Shown here one piece after another: positions 31,347 through 41,963 of a stretch of 64,000 bases of DNA. Position 1 is the first letter of the stretch, and the number at the start of each line of letters is the position of its first letter. Under the pieces are notes generated by a model, which saw nothing but the letters and a program-made list of their open reading frames with translations, ran no database searches and was not told the DNA's origin. The translations under genes were made by a program, and so were the position numbers. The DNA lies in NCBI GenBank assembly GCA_964019425.1, contig OZ025838.1, forward strand, positions 448,501 to 512,500, in the 5' to 3' direction. The DNA is from Flectonema sp. DT1601. Taxonomy: Eukaryota; Euglenozoa; Diplonemea; Diplonemida; Diplonemidae.

Positions 31347-32312
31347 ATGGCTCTGTTATCTCTGACGGAACTCTCTGATGGAGTTAGCTGCGGGAGTGAT
31401 TTACTTCAAAGACTTAAAGAGTATGCTGGAACTGGAAATAAGAGAAAGAAATATGCTCTTGCGAGAAGACATACAGAACCATCGTTACAATTAGCACTAC
31501 CAGGATTGAATGAAGTTATTGTGAGAAGGGATAGGAGGAAAGTTAATAATAACAACGGAATAGTACCTGTAATCAGTAGTACACGAGTGTCTTCATGGCC
31601 AACGAGAAGCAAACCTGCGAAACCATCATTATTAATAAAACTAGAACAGCATATTGAAAGTGAGCTACCATTCGCTACTAATGATGATGCTAAACTTCGA
31701 ATATATCATGAAATCTTTGATCAGTTTATAGAAGCTTTTCCATCATACAGACCTGTCTTGGAACAGATTAAAGAAGCCTATGATGATCAAATGACTAAGT
31801 GTAATAGTTTATCATTATTAGTTGACGGGTTGCAAACTGATATCGAATTAGCGAAAGCGAATGCTGCGAATAGTTTTAAAGAATTTGAAAAGAAGAGCAT
31901 GCAAGCAGTCGATCAAGCAGGCATCCATGCAAAAGAATGGCAAAGAGCCTTTGAAGACAAATGTTTGCTCATTGAGCGATTTGAATCTGATTCAAAGATA
32001 GCAAAGAAGCAATTATCAGATTATCAAGAGAAAGCTGGGAGGGATCAAAGTGATAAGGAACGCCTTAGAGTAGCATTACAACACATTACAGACGTCTGTT
32101 CTGATCTTAATCAGAAAATAGAAGCACAAGCTGCGCATTTTCGTGATCAAGAAAACCAATACAAATCTCAAATTTTAATCCATGAGTATAAAATTGAAAC
32201 TCTACAGGGTGAGGTAGACGACTTTCTTAAAAAGACGAGAGAAACCGAAAATAAAAAAAAGCGAACCGTTGAAGAGCGAAACCTCTCATCCAGTTTGAAG
32301 ATAGAAAAATGA
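31347..32312 (+). CDS. TSNAXIP1-like coiled-coil protein
   Basis: Codes for 321 residues. Residues ~90-165 resemble the N-terminal domain of translin-associated factor X-interacting protein 1: 'LRIYHEIFDQFIEAFPSYRP' followed by 'VLEQIKEAYDDQM' has the pattern of a conserved helix pair (EvFdqfIe.F..Y.plL..Ik.eYd). The remainder is continuous coiled coil to the C-terminus. TSNAXIP1-type proteins are linked to cilia and the sperm flagellum in animals. The ATG follows an acacAG by 12 nt. The assignment rests on this one region, so homology is likely but function is not fixed. Confidence 0.6.
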   Translation: MALLSLTELSDGVSCGSDLLQRLKEYAGTGNKRKKYALARRHTEPSLQLALPGLNEVIVRRDRRKVNNNNGIVPVISSTRVSSWPTRSKPAKPSLLIKLEQHIESELPFATNDDAKLRIYHEIFDQFIEAFPSYRPVLEQIKEAYDDQMTKCNSLSLLVDGLQTDIELAKANAANSFKEFEKKSMQAVDQAGIHAKEWQRAFEDKCLLIERFESDSKIAKKQLSDYQEKAGRDQSDKERLRVALQHITDVCSDLNQKIEAQAAHFRDQENQYKSQILIHEYKIETLQGEVDDFLKKTRETENKKKRTVEERNLSSSLKIEK

Positions 32313-32494
32313 AAAAAAAAAAGAGGGAAAAAAAATTCGTATAGCGTTTTTATTTGCGTCTTCCCTTCTGGGTCTGATTGCACCATCAGTGACTGATTAT
32401 TTATACCAAACATTGTGACTGAAATTAACAAATAATGTGTTGTAGTGATGTAGTTTTTATTTTTATAATTCCTTCAGTCAGTTGTAAGCCAACA

Positions 32495-35339
32495 ATGACG
32501 TCTCAACCTGTCCCCTTAACGCAGGTTCAAGCAGTTGAAAAAACTTTGCTAAGAATCTCTAATCACAAGGGAGTCTTAGGACTCTTGGTGATTAGTCCAA
32601 AAGATGGATACGTTTGGAAGACTTGTCTTCCTTCATCATCTCCGTTTGATGAGAAGAAGTTAGTTATTCATGCAGAAAAGTTACACGCGTTTATTAGTCT
32701 AACGAGGAGTATTGTAAGAACACTTGATGTTCACAATGAATTGTTATTTCTGAGGTTGCGATCGAGGAAACACGAGTTCATAGTGTCTCCTGAGAAAGGT
32801 GTGTTTTATTATTTTATTCTTTCAGTTGGTGTCTCTTGGAGTTCATTAGAAGTTATGAAATGATGATTACTAATTATCAATGTTCTCTCTGATTACAATG
32901 AATAGAAATCATTTTATTCGCAATTATATCTGAGTTGGTATCCTGCTTCTAACTTGCTCATCAACATTGTTCAAGACATTCTGTTTGGGAACAGGAAACA
33001 CGTCCCTATTCCTGTACCCTAAATCATCTGAGTTGATATTTTCCTCCTCGTTCTTCGTAGAATTTGATGCCTTGCTGCTTCTACTTATCGTGGCGTGAGT
33101 TCAGCTTTGCTTGCTGTTGTGAGAAACTAGTGTTATGAAATGATGAATACTAATTATCAATGTTCTCTCTGATTACAATGAATAGAAATCATTTTATTCG
33201 CAATTACATCTGAGTTGGTATCCTGCTTCTCACTTGCTCATCAACATTGTTCAAGACATCCTGTTTGGGAACAGGAAACACGTCCCTATTCCTGTACCCT
33301 AAATCATCTGAGTTGATATTTTCCTCCTCGTTCTTCGTAGAATTTGATGCCTTGCTGCTTCTACTTATCGTGACGTGAGTTCAGCTTTGCTTGCTGTTGT
33401 GAGAAACTAGTGTTATGAAATGATGAATACTAATTATCAATGTTCTCTCTGATTACAATGAATAGAAATCATTTTATTCGCAATTACATCTGAGTTGGTA
33501 TCCTGCTTCTCACTTGCTCATCAACATTGTTCAAGACATTCTGTTTGGGAACAGGAAACACGTCCCTATTCCTCCAGCACTATTTCCCCAACTGGTTGCA
33601 AGCCGCCGATCCGTTGAGACCGAGTTTGGGATTTCTTGTCTTCTTCTCATCCATTGACATTATTCAAGATTCTCACCTGGCCATTAGTTCTCAATAATCG
33701 TATCGAATCAAAACCTGAGCTCAGCGTACGGAAGTTATGAAATGATGATTACTAATTATCAATGTTCTCTCTGATTACAATGAATAGAAATCATTTTATT
33801 CGCAATTATATCTGAGTTGGTATCCTGCTTCTCACTTGCTCATCAACATTGTCCAAGACATTCTGTTTGGGAACAGGAAACACGTCCCTATTCCTGTACC
33901 CTAAATCATCCGAGTTGATATTTTCCTCCTCGTTCTTCGTAGAATTTGATGCCTTGCTGCTTCTACTTATCGTGGCGTGAGTTCAGCTTTGCTTGCTGTT
34001 GTGAGAAACTAGTGTTATGAAATGATGATTACTAATTATCAATGTTCTCTCTGATTACAATGAATAGAAATCATTTTATTCGCAATTATATCTGAGTTGG
34101 TATCCTGCTTCTCACGTGCTCATCAACATTGTCCAAGACATTCTGTTTGGGAACAGGAAACACGTCCCTATTCCTGTACCCTAAATCATCTGAGTTGATA
34201 TTTTCCTCCTCGTTCTTCGTAGAATTTGATGCCTTGCTGCTTCTACTATCGTGACGTGAGTTCAGCTTTGCTTGCTGTTGTGAGAAACTAGTGTTATGAA
34301 ATGATGATTACTAATTATCAATGTTCTCTCTGATTACAATGAATAGAAATCATTTTATTCGCAAATTATATCTGAGTTGGTATCCTGCTTCTCACTTGCT
34401 CATCAACATTGTTCAAGACATTCTGTTTGGGAACAGGAAACACGTCCCTATTCCTCCAGCACTATTTCCCCAACTGGTTGCAAGCCGCCGATCCGTTGAG
34501 ACCGAGTTTGGGATTTCTTGTCTTCTGCTCATCCATTGACATTATTCAAGATTCTCACCTGGCCATTAGTTCTCAATTATCGTATCGAATCAAAACCTGA
34601 GCTCAGCGTACGGAAGTTATGAAATGATGATTACTAATTATCAATGTTCTCTCTGATTACAATGAATAGAAATCATTTTATTCGCAATTATATCTGAGTT
34701 GGTATCCTGCTTCTCACTTGCTCATCAACGTTGTTCAAGACATTCTGTTTGGAAACAGGAAACACGTCCCTATTCCTGTACCCTAAATCATCTGAGCTGA
34801 TATTTTCCTCCTCGTTCTTCGTAGAATTTGAATAAGAAATCCTCGAAGTCGGAGACTACGGGGTGATGCGACCCAGAAGAACTAAACTGCTTTCCTTCTT
34901 GCTGCCCACAAGGGGGAGTTGTGGTTGATAATAGTTGGCAATCGGTTTTTTATCGGTCTTGCTGACAAATCAGTATACTAAATTAAAAAAAAACAACAAC
35001 AAGAAAGAAGCGAAAGTGTCTCATTGGGACAATGTAATTGCCAATCTGTTTTCGATTAGTCTTGGAGGCATAATAAACGAAACCAACTGTTAACTCCTAA
35101 TGTACAACTCTTTATATTAGTTTTAGAAATCACTTGTTTTATGTTAAGTGGAATATGAATACCAACTCACTACAGATTTTGTTATTATTGTTATTCAAGA
35201 CTACAGAGTACAGAGTGACGATCCACAGCTGTCTCGAAAACAGGAAGGAGATCGAAAAGCTCCTGAAGGAGGAGCAGCGAAGACGGAGGGAACCAAACCT
35301 CCTGAAGTGAGTGATCCCATCGCTGGTGAACAAACATAA
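32495..35339 (+). CDS. DYNLRB: Roadblock/LC7 dynein light chain, split by a 2.4 kb intron
   Basis: Exon 1 is 32495-32798 and exon 2 is 35176-35339; the join gives 155 residues. Exon 1 matches the roadblock fold: 'HKGVLGLLVISPKDGYVWKT', then 'LTRSIVRTLDVHNELLFLRL' and 'RKHEFIVSPEK'. The conserved last strand ('DYFLIVIQNP' in human) is missing from the read-through but is restored as 'D-FVIIVIQD' when GTGTGT at 32799 is joined to CTACAG at 35170-35175. Phase and homology both agree. The family normally ends here; this frame adds ~42 low-complexity residues to TAA 35337. Roadblock chains bind dynein intermediate chains in cytoplasmic and axonemal dyneins. The ATG lies 17 nt after an AG (32476-32477). 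Confidence 0.85.
32852..34830 (+). repeat. Intronic higher-order tandem repeat (882-bp unit of A-A-B)
   Basis: Inside the roadblock intron. Seven copies begin with 'gttatgaaatgatga' at 32852, 33132, 33412, 33734, 34014, 34293 and 34616. The spacings are 280, 280, 322, 280, 279 and 323 bp. Type A (~280 bp) ends in 'gagaaactagt'. Type B (~322 bp) shares the first ~170 bp but has a different second half ending in 'gctcagcgtacggaa'. The order is A-A-B-A-A-B-A(truncated), so the real unit is 882 bp, present twice plus a partial third copy that stops at 34830. Copies differ by scattered single bases. No coding potential beyond short frames. Confidence 0.95.
35155..35310 (+). other. Alternative-frame 51-codon ORF overlapping roadblock exon 2
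   Basis: A frame from ATG 35155 to TGA 35308-35310 overlaps roadblock exon 2 in the other phase. Its second half ('CLENRKEIEKLLKEEQRRRR') has the look of a genuine charged helix, more than the roadblock-frame tail does. It could be a separate small protein, part of an alternatively spliced product (a GTGAGT donor-like site starts at 35307), or an artefact of GA-rich sequence. I cannot decide between these. Confidence 0.25.
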
Positions 35340-35637
35340 CAGCGACGTATCTGAAAAGAGTGACTCGTATCTGCCACAGTAGTGAGCAGCTTCTAGATGT
35401 TGGTCCCGGCTGACGTCTATTTGAATTCGCCTGCAACAAGGTCAGCCACAGCAGTATTGGTTTAATACTTCACTAACAGTTTTATCGTATTTATAAGTTA
35501 TTTTTAATAATTTAGTCTTCGTTCCGAGTTTTTAACAGGAGTTGGGAAGAAGTTCTCCGACATTCGTTAGATCATAGTTATGAATACTCTTATCTTATTA
35601 CTTCATATCTACCAATAGGAATAATAAATAATCAAAG

Positions 35638-36495
35638 ATGAGTGACTCACAGAGCGAAGATCACGACGAGGAAGTCGAGGACGAACTTGAAGGAGACTCG
35701 GAGGACATCACAAGTAAATTTACTTGCGGATCTTTATTGAATGTTGGAAACACTTGCTTCTTGAATGCGGGTGTACAAGTTCTGGGAAACTGCGATAGTT
35801 TTGCCGTATCAATATCAGAGCAACCTGGTGAGATGTACACAAGGCGATTCAGAAAGTTTCAAAATCCGGGAAGGCAGAAACTGATGGCACGCTGGCGGGG
35901 ACTACTAAAAAGTCTCCACCAAGCCAACGGTCTTTGTGTTGATCCACGAAACTTTGTAAGGGAAGTCATATCGGTAAATAGTCAGTTTGCTGGCTACGGA
36001 CAACAAGACTCACACGAATTCATTGACACTCTACTGGGTGCTATTGATGATGAGACACGTGATCCATTCCATCTCCCTGCTGTCCTCGATTCTCTAATTT
36101 CTAAATCACTTCCAACTAATGCTCACGCATTACGAGAACTCTCTCTATTCAAATTCCTAGATGATCTCTACAATAAAAATATCCGTCTCGATCAACTTTC
36201 TCAAGACAGGATAAGTAAGCGGAAGGGTAAGCTCACATTTGGGTCTGGCGGTGCTTACTATCCCAGGGTATGTATTTGATATTTGTCAGATTTGTCCTGC
36301 CAAGGTTAGTAGGAAAAACAACAACAACAACAGATTTTTCGATCTACCGTATCTGACCACTTCCAAGGCCGGCTGGCTAGTCGAATTACGTGTAAATCTT
36401 GCAAACAGATGTCCATGCGAGTAGAAACATTCACTTGCCTTGCGGTATGTAATTATTTTTATGAAGTTTATGATGAGTATTCAATTTCATCGTAA

Positions 36496-36527
<32 letters not shown>

Positions 36528-37563
36528 TCAGCTTGAAATTCCCTCATCATCTCAGCTTGCAGCGATTGCTGCAAAGGAAGAGGCTGATGGAGACGTAGAC
36601 GGTATCAGTACTGTAGCGAAGAGTGGATTGTTGATGGGAACTGCGATGGGAATTATAAATATGTTTACAACGATATTAGGTTCAGCATGGAAACTAATAG
36701 CTTCTGGTGATACAACACCAGTAACACTAAGACAGTGTTTACAGTCTCATTGTATGGATGAGGAAGTCTATGGCTGTAACAAGTACGAGTGTACAGAATG
36801 TGATTCACTTCAAGACGCGACAAAGAGGATTCAGTTTGCGGAACTTCCGGAGTTTCTTATAATAAATTTAAAGAGGTTTTCTCACAGCGGTTATTGGACT
36901 TCAAAAATAAACAAGTCAGTTGAGTTACCAGAACATGATGAATATCTTGATTTGTCTGAATTTTGTATAACAGAAGTACCACAACCACCGACATCAACCT
37001 ATGCACTACATGGAATGGTTTGTCATAGGGGATCATTTCATGGTGGACACTACGTTTCTTATGTTAGAAAAATGAAACGTTGGATTCTATGCAATGATGA
37101 TTACCTAGCCGTGGCAACTGCTGAACACGTTTGTAATGAGGAAGCTTATGTACTAGTGTATCAACGTCAATCTATAGAAACAAAAACTTCTGACCAAGAA
37201 TGGTCGAAGAGACGTGCTGTACTATATGCAGGTAAGATCCATGAATTGGGAACTGACGGTCTTATTAAAACTTTATTATCGAAAGTGTCAGAAAATGATA
37301 TTCGTTTTATATCACGTAAGTGGATTATTTCCCATGCTTGGTCGGAGGCAGGTGTAATATGGAATAAGCCAATGTACCCTTTTAGAAAAGAAGAATCAGC
37401 TTCACAACGATCTGTTAGAGAATTCTACTGCCCAATTACCGTAACTGACTGGAATATGTTTCAAAAAACACACGGTGGAGGTCCGGAAATAAATCTTGAT
37501 GAATACCTTCGCATGGTACACGAAGAAGAAATGTATATCAGGCAAACGGCTCATCAAATGTAG
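35638..37563 (+). CDS. Ubiquitin-specific protease with C-terminal DUSP domain (three exons)
   Basis: Exons are 35638-36267, 36334-36444 and 36532-37563, all phase 0, giving 590 residues. The Cys box is 'LLNVGNTCFLNAGVQVLGNC' with catalytic Cys40; 'FAGYGQQDSHEFIDTLLGA' follows. Exon 2 carries 'ITCKSC', the first half of the zinc site, and exon 3 carries the second half (CTEC). The His box is 'SFHGGHYVSYV' (His420), followed by 'CNDD'. After the catalytic domain, 'IRFISRKWIISHAW' marks a DUSP domain, an arrangement known from the USP20/USP33 and USP48 groups. Both introns start GTATGT, are only 66 and 87 nt, and end in CAA repeats plus CAG. An Ala/Gly-rich insert precedes the second Cys pair. 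It removes ubiquitin from proteins; the target is unknown. Confidence 0.93.
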
Positions 37564-38021
37564 GGGGACATCTAATTTGTTGATCGTTAAAATTAATCTT
37601 GCTTTTTATGATTTGTTATTATGTTCTCTCCGGTCGTTGTTGTGCCAGATCTCTGTTTTCGTATATTAGAGGGCTAAAACAACAACAAAGTCTTTAATGA
37701 GACGCTTCACATACTTTAACTATTCACACTTTACTCATGAAGTTATCTGACAGAAGAGCAGTGCAAGGAATCATTCAGGCATTGCTCAAAGCACATTGAA
37801 CCAACAACAACGTCTTTAGTGAGGCATCGCACTTTAATCATTCACTCTTTTTTTTAACAGGTTTTTTTTTTTTGATATAAAAAAAAAAATAAAAAAAAAA
37901 TCGGGTTTTTGGGATTCTACTAATGTAAGCAGTGAAAAAAAGAGTATTATATGCCATCTCCATGTGTGATATCAAAAAAACAGCTATCAAAAAAATAATA
38001 AATTATACTAATAAGTAAAAA
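37564..38021 (+). other. Intergenic: 3' UTR of the protease gene and leader of EF-P
   Basis: Contains two imperfect 'caacaacaa...gtcttta.tgag' segments (about 37678 and 37801), each followed by related text (cttcacatactttaa / catcgcactttaa), so a ~120-bp spaced duplication is likely. Then A/T runs. No gene seen. Confidence 0.6.
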
Positions 38022-38708
38022 ATGCTTCGATTGCCATGTTCACTTTCTCGTACTACATCACTAGCATTCCGAAAGTCTCCGTTATTCAAGCAACAACGGT
38101 TCTATGAGACCGACTCCGTTGATTTGTTACAGATGAAGAAAGGTGATTACTTCATCAAGGAAGGTGTGCTACATATGTGTCAATCAAGAATGATGAAATC
38201 TTCAGGAAGAGGTGCAGCTCAAGGTATTATGCAAGCAGTATTCGTTAAAACTGGAAAGCACACGGAAATCAAAGGACAGACTAAATTTGAGAAAGTGCAT
38301 TTAGAAAAAACAAGACTCTACTTCGATGATGTCGATGAGAACACAGACACTCTAACTCTCAGAGTATTCGATTCTGATGAGGGTGAACCAGTCCCTACAG
38401 ACCAGCTTCACACGGTCGACGAGAAGGGTTTCGAAGCTCTTATTGATGGCGGGGGCGGAGCTATCAAGTGGCTTCTACCAGATATGCCGCTTTCTGGTAT
38501 CCTCTTTGATGACGCACTAGTAAGTCTCAAGATGCCTGTTCAGTACAATTTTACAGTAAAGCGAGTCTCTCAACTCGGAAGTGAAAACATGGCTCTTCTC
38601 GAAGAAAACGACATCCAAATACCAATCGCAAGTACTTCTTGTAAGCCCGGAGACAAGATAACAGTAAGGCTACCAAAGGGAAGGTTTATTAAAAAGGTGA
38701 CTAGTTAA
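38022..38708 (+). CDS. Mitochondrial-type translation elongation factor P
   Basis: Codes for 228 residues. The first ~30 are Ser/Arg/Leu-rich without acidic residues (MLRLPCSLSRTTSLAFRKS), typical of a mitochondrial targeting peptide. The EF-P KOW-like domain follows: 'MKKGDYFIKEGVLHMCQSRM', then the tip loop 'SSGRGAAQGIMQAVFVKTG', the place where bacterial EF-P carries a modified Lys or Arg. Then come the central OB domain ('KMPVQYNFTVKRV', in place of the usual 'LP..V...V') and the C-terminal OB domain ending in 'KPGDKITVRLPKGRFIKKV'. EF-P relieves ribosome stalling at polyproline. Its presence implies a mitochondrion with translation. Intronless. Confidence 0.88.
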   Translation: MLRLPCSLSRTTSLAFRKSPLFKQQRFYETDSVDLLQMKKGDYFIKEGVLHMCQSRMMKSSGRGAAQGIMQAVFVKTGKHTEIKGQTKFEKVHLEKTRLYFDDVDENTDTLTLRVFDSDEGEPVPTDQLHTVDEKGFEALIDGGGGAIKWLLPDMPLSGILFDDALVSLKMPVQYNFTVKRVSQLGSENMALLEENDIQIPIASTSCKPGDKITVRLPKGRFIKKVTS

Positions 38709-39037
38709 AGAAAAAATAGTAATACTTTTTTTTTTTTTTTCCCGAGTTTTTTGAACCAGCGAGAACCTACCTATCAATTCACTGACGCGCCCTGTCCAAT
38801 ACTAGTTTGGTTTCAAGCTGTCACTAAGAATTGTTTACTTGTCATAAGTGTATGGTGTAGGCCGTTCTTTTTCCTTTTTTTTTGTTTTTGCTTTTTTTTT
38901 TTTAAAAAAGCCTAACAGTTTTCGGTTATTTTTTTTAGATGAAAAAAAACATGATAGTACCGCAATACATTACAATATAATATATTAATTACATAACAGG
39001 AATTTCTTTTCTCCTTTTTTTTTTACAAAGAAAAACA
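38709..39037 (+). other. Intergenic AT-rich region
   Basis: T-runs and A-runs; ends in a T/C tract with 'acaAAG' at 39025-39030, seven bases before the next ATG, a likely leader acceptor. Nothing else seen. Confidence 0.6.
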
Positions 39038-39703
39038 ATGGAAGCAACTACCGCAGCTTTGCCTTGGTCATCATACGCAGCTGACACCTGTTCGGCGGTG
39101 ATGACTCCGTTTGGGTTGGTTAAAGTACCAATTGGGGCTGTCAGTATCCCAAGTGACAAGGGATGTTTAAAACAAGAATTGCTTATGATTAGAATTCAGT
39201 TGGAAGCTTTTTTTGGAAGAGACAAGAGGAACGATGTTTGGTGGGACAGCGTCATTTCCGACATGAGTTTTAGTCCAAAACACCTTATAACAGTTGCTGA
39301 CTTTGTGAGGGGCGTTTCAAGTATTGGTTCTCGCAGGAGGACTAATGAAGATATGATCAAGACTTATGCTTCTCTGAGATTCTTTTTAATGAATCCTTCA
39401 TTGTGGCCAACTAGTAGTGATAACATCTCTAGAGGTATTCTTAAAAAAACAGCAGTTGATCTTGTTAGCTGTGCCTCAGGAAAGAAACGCAAGCCTTCAT
39501 TCAATCCAGACAACGTAACATTACAAGATTTTGCATTCTCTATCGACCATTTAGTATTGCTTTGTATGCCTGACGCTGATGAGGATCTTAAGGAAACTAT
39601 GATTTTGAAGACAACACTTCAAGTTCAATCGCTACTAGCAACTCCTGTTCATACTCAGCAAGATGATGAGCTGCCGCCTTTGTGTGATGATTTTGATTAT
39701 TAG
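39038..39703 (+). CDS. Unrecognised 221-residue protein
   Basis: A well-composed globular frame (MEATTAALPWSSYAADTCSA) with hydrophobic and aromatic residues spread throughout. 'NDVWWDSVISDMSFSPKHLI' and 'LITVADFVRGVSSIGSRRRT' are likely helices. No signal peptide or membrane segment. It ends in an acidic, aromatic tail (DDELPPLCDDFDY). No family recognised. The start is supported by the AG seven bases upstream and the absence of another in-frame ATG before the T-run. Confidence 0.78.
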   Translation: MEATTAALPWSSYAADTCSAVMTPFGLVKVPIGAVSIPSDKGCLKQELLMIRIQLEAFFGRDKRNDVWWDSVISDMSFSPKHLITVADFVRGVSSIGSRRRTNEDMIKTYASLRFFLMNPSLWPTSSDNISRGILKKTAVDLVSCASGKKRKPSFNPDNVTLQDFAFSIDHLVLLCMPDADEDLKETMILKTTLQVQSLLATPVHTQQDDELPPLCDDFDY

Positions 39704-39776
39704 AAAAATATCTGTTTTTTTTTTTAAATCACAGATCCTCCTCTCTGAATTAAATGTACTCGAAAAAAATTATAAT

Positions 39777-39807
<31 letters not shown>

Positions 39808-40988
39808 GATTTCGACCCTCCTTTTGCAGTAACAACAATAGCAACAACAAAAAAAATATATATATAGTCAGTGAGCTTAATTTCTTGCTGACATAAGCTG
39901 CTACAGAATCCGCATTCTAAAAAAAAAAAAAAAAAACTTAAACAAATTGGTGTCTATAAAACAAATTGGACTCTTTTTAAGGTTCTTCTTTCTCAGATTT
40001 CGTAATTTTATTGTTTGTTGTTCTAAGGTTTTTTTTCTCTGATTTTTTCCAGATATTTTTTCGGGGGAAAAAAAAAAGAAAAGAGATACACTACGTTCAT
40101 TCATCAAAACCGTAATTGTTCATATTTGATACCTTTTTTTTTTTTAATTCCCGCAATCTCAATTTTTTTGAGAGTAGGAAATATAATATTATTCTTCGGA
40201 TTAAAATTTAATTTCTGCAAGGATTTTTTTTTTTTTTTTTTTTTTTTCAAGTCTGCGACTGCGAACTGCTCATCGTGCATGGTTTCATTACACTGCCTCG
40301 TGCTAGTGCATTAGAACATCGAGGCAAAGTTTCTTATCCTTATCATCACTTGTGAAAGAATAAGGTAGCTCGTAAGTGCAGAAGTAGTACAGACATACCT
40401 TGAATGGAGTGCCGAAAAAAAAAAAAAAATAAAAATAAAAAATAAGATAATCGGTAAACTTTTTTTTTTTTTTTTTTTTTTGCGAAAATTTCCCATCTCC
40501 TGAATCTTTAACTCTTTGGGTATTATGTCTTTCTCACCCCTTTCATTAATAATGTGCCTCCTCTCATTGAACTTTTTTTTTCTAAAAAAAAAATTTTCTT
40601 CTGAGAACCAGAGCTGTTAATCAGCACACATGCTCGTTTTCCTTTCCTTTTGTTTGCTTATTCTTCTTTTTTTTTCTTCATTTTTCACCATAAAATCAAA
40701 AGTTGGTTCTATAAAAAAAAAAAAAAAAATTAAAGTAATAAAAAAATCAATAGCAACTATCATAATCATGTTCTTGTTGTAAGGACATCATTCGATAGAA
40801 GAATAATGCGCCTGAAATGACATTACAAACTGTAAAGACACCACGACGTAAATATCTCTCTCTCAGCCAACATCCGGCGCAGCTTATAGTACCAGGATTC
40901 TATTTGGCAGTTTCACGTGGTCTGTTGGTGTCTTTACAAGTAGGTCAGTTGGACGAGATGGTTTCTGTAAAATATTTTTTTGTTATTG

Positions 40989-41028
<40 letters not shown>

Positions 41029-41051
41029 TTTTCTTTCTCCTTCGAAGGGGG

Positions 41052-41085
<34 letters not shown>

Positions 41086-41100
41086 AGAAAGAGGAATTAT

Positions 41101-41204
41101 GGCATCGGGCAACTCTCGCGTCTCGGAAAAATCCCCTATGCCCCCAGCCTCATGCCGACCTGTGCTTCCCCAGTTTGATTTGGGGAAGTGTGCGCGACGA
41201 TGCC
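41101..41204 (+). ncRNA. Candidate structured RNA in the desert
   Basis: A GC-richer ~104-nt island between an A-run (ending ~41082) and another A-run (starting 41205). Its ends pair perfectly: GGCATCG (41101-41107) with CGATGCC (41198-41204). Inside, CGCG (41117-41120) can pair with CGCG (41193-41196), TCGG (41123-41126) with CCGA (41155-41158), and CTTCCCC (41165-41171) with GGGGAAG (41182-41188) around a 10-base loop. I do not recognise a known family (not tRNA, 5S, U1, U2, U6 or SRP by motif). Strand cannot be decided from pairing alone. Confidence 0.35.
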
Positions 41205-41932
41205 AAAAAAAAAAAAAAAAAAAAAAATCCCAACCCCTACACATGTCATGAATCTGTGACGAGCAGCTGAGCTTCGGAGAGAATAATAAAAGAGGAATGT
41301 CACTTCGTGTTATGCATTTGTGATTGACAATTTTCCAGTTAATTGGAATCTTGCCATATCATCCGGCTATCCTTAATTTCTTTTTTAATTCTCACCACGC
41401 CCCCCCAATTTACTTTGGGAGGTAGTAACCGCTTGTGTTGTCAACAATTGAATTAGACGATCCTTCTCACTATTCCAAACCCCTATTTAAAGCTGTCCTT
41501 TTCTTTCATCTTTTTATTTATTTATTTATTTATTTATTTCGTTTGCTTCATTCTTGCATCGTATTTCTAATCTGAGTAGAATGCATGGATGCCGTTTCTC
41601 CTTCCTTTGGTAGCAACTTGAAGAAGAGACGGTCTTCTGTGATATCATTTAAAAAAAAAAAAAATAATAATTATATCGTTTCGGGGAGACCTTCCAACTG
41701 AGGGCGACGTTTTCAATGGAATTACGGTAGCGATAGTCAGAACAAAAAAGAAAAAAAAAAGGAAAAAAAAAAAAAACAAATCTTTGGGTCATTTGTAATA
41801 TATTTTCAAATTTTTATTTTTTTTATGTTACAACCTTCCCCATTAACTTGTGGGGAGGTTTTCGCGAAATTTAGTTGTTACTGTGACGTCTGTACAGTTT
41901 TTCAACGTCTTCTTGTCCATCTTTTTTTGCAG

Positions 41933-41963
<31 letters not shown>

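Noticed and set aside
34321-34600. Short frames in the intronic repeat
   Set aside because: They follow the repeat monomer, are not kept open in every copy, and lie within the roadblock intron.
40817-41251. 144-codon frame in the desert
   Set aside because: Only the first ~40 residues look normal; the rest is Phe and Lys runs. Kept only as a possible orphan exon in the desert entry.
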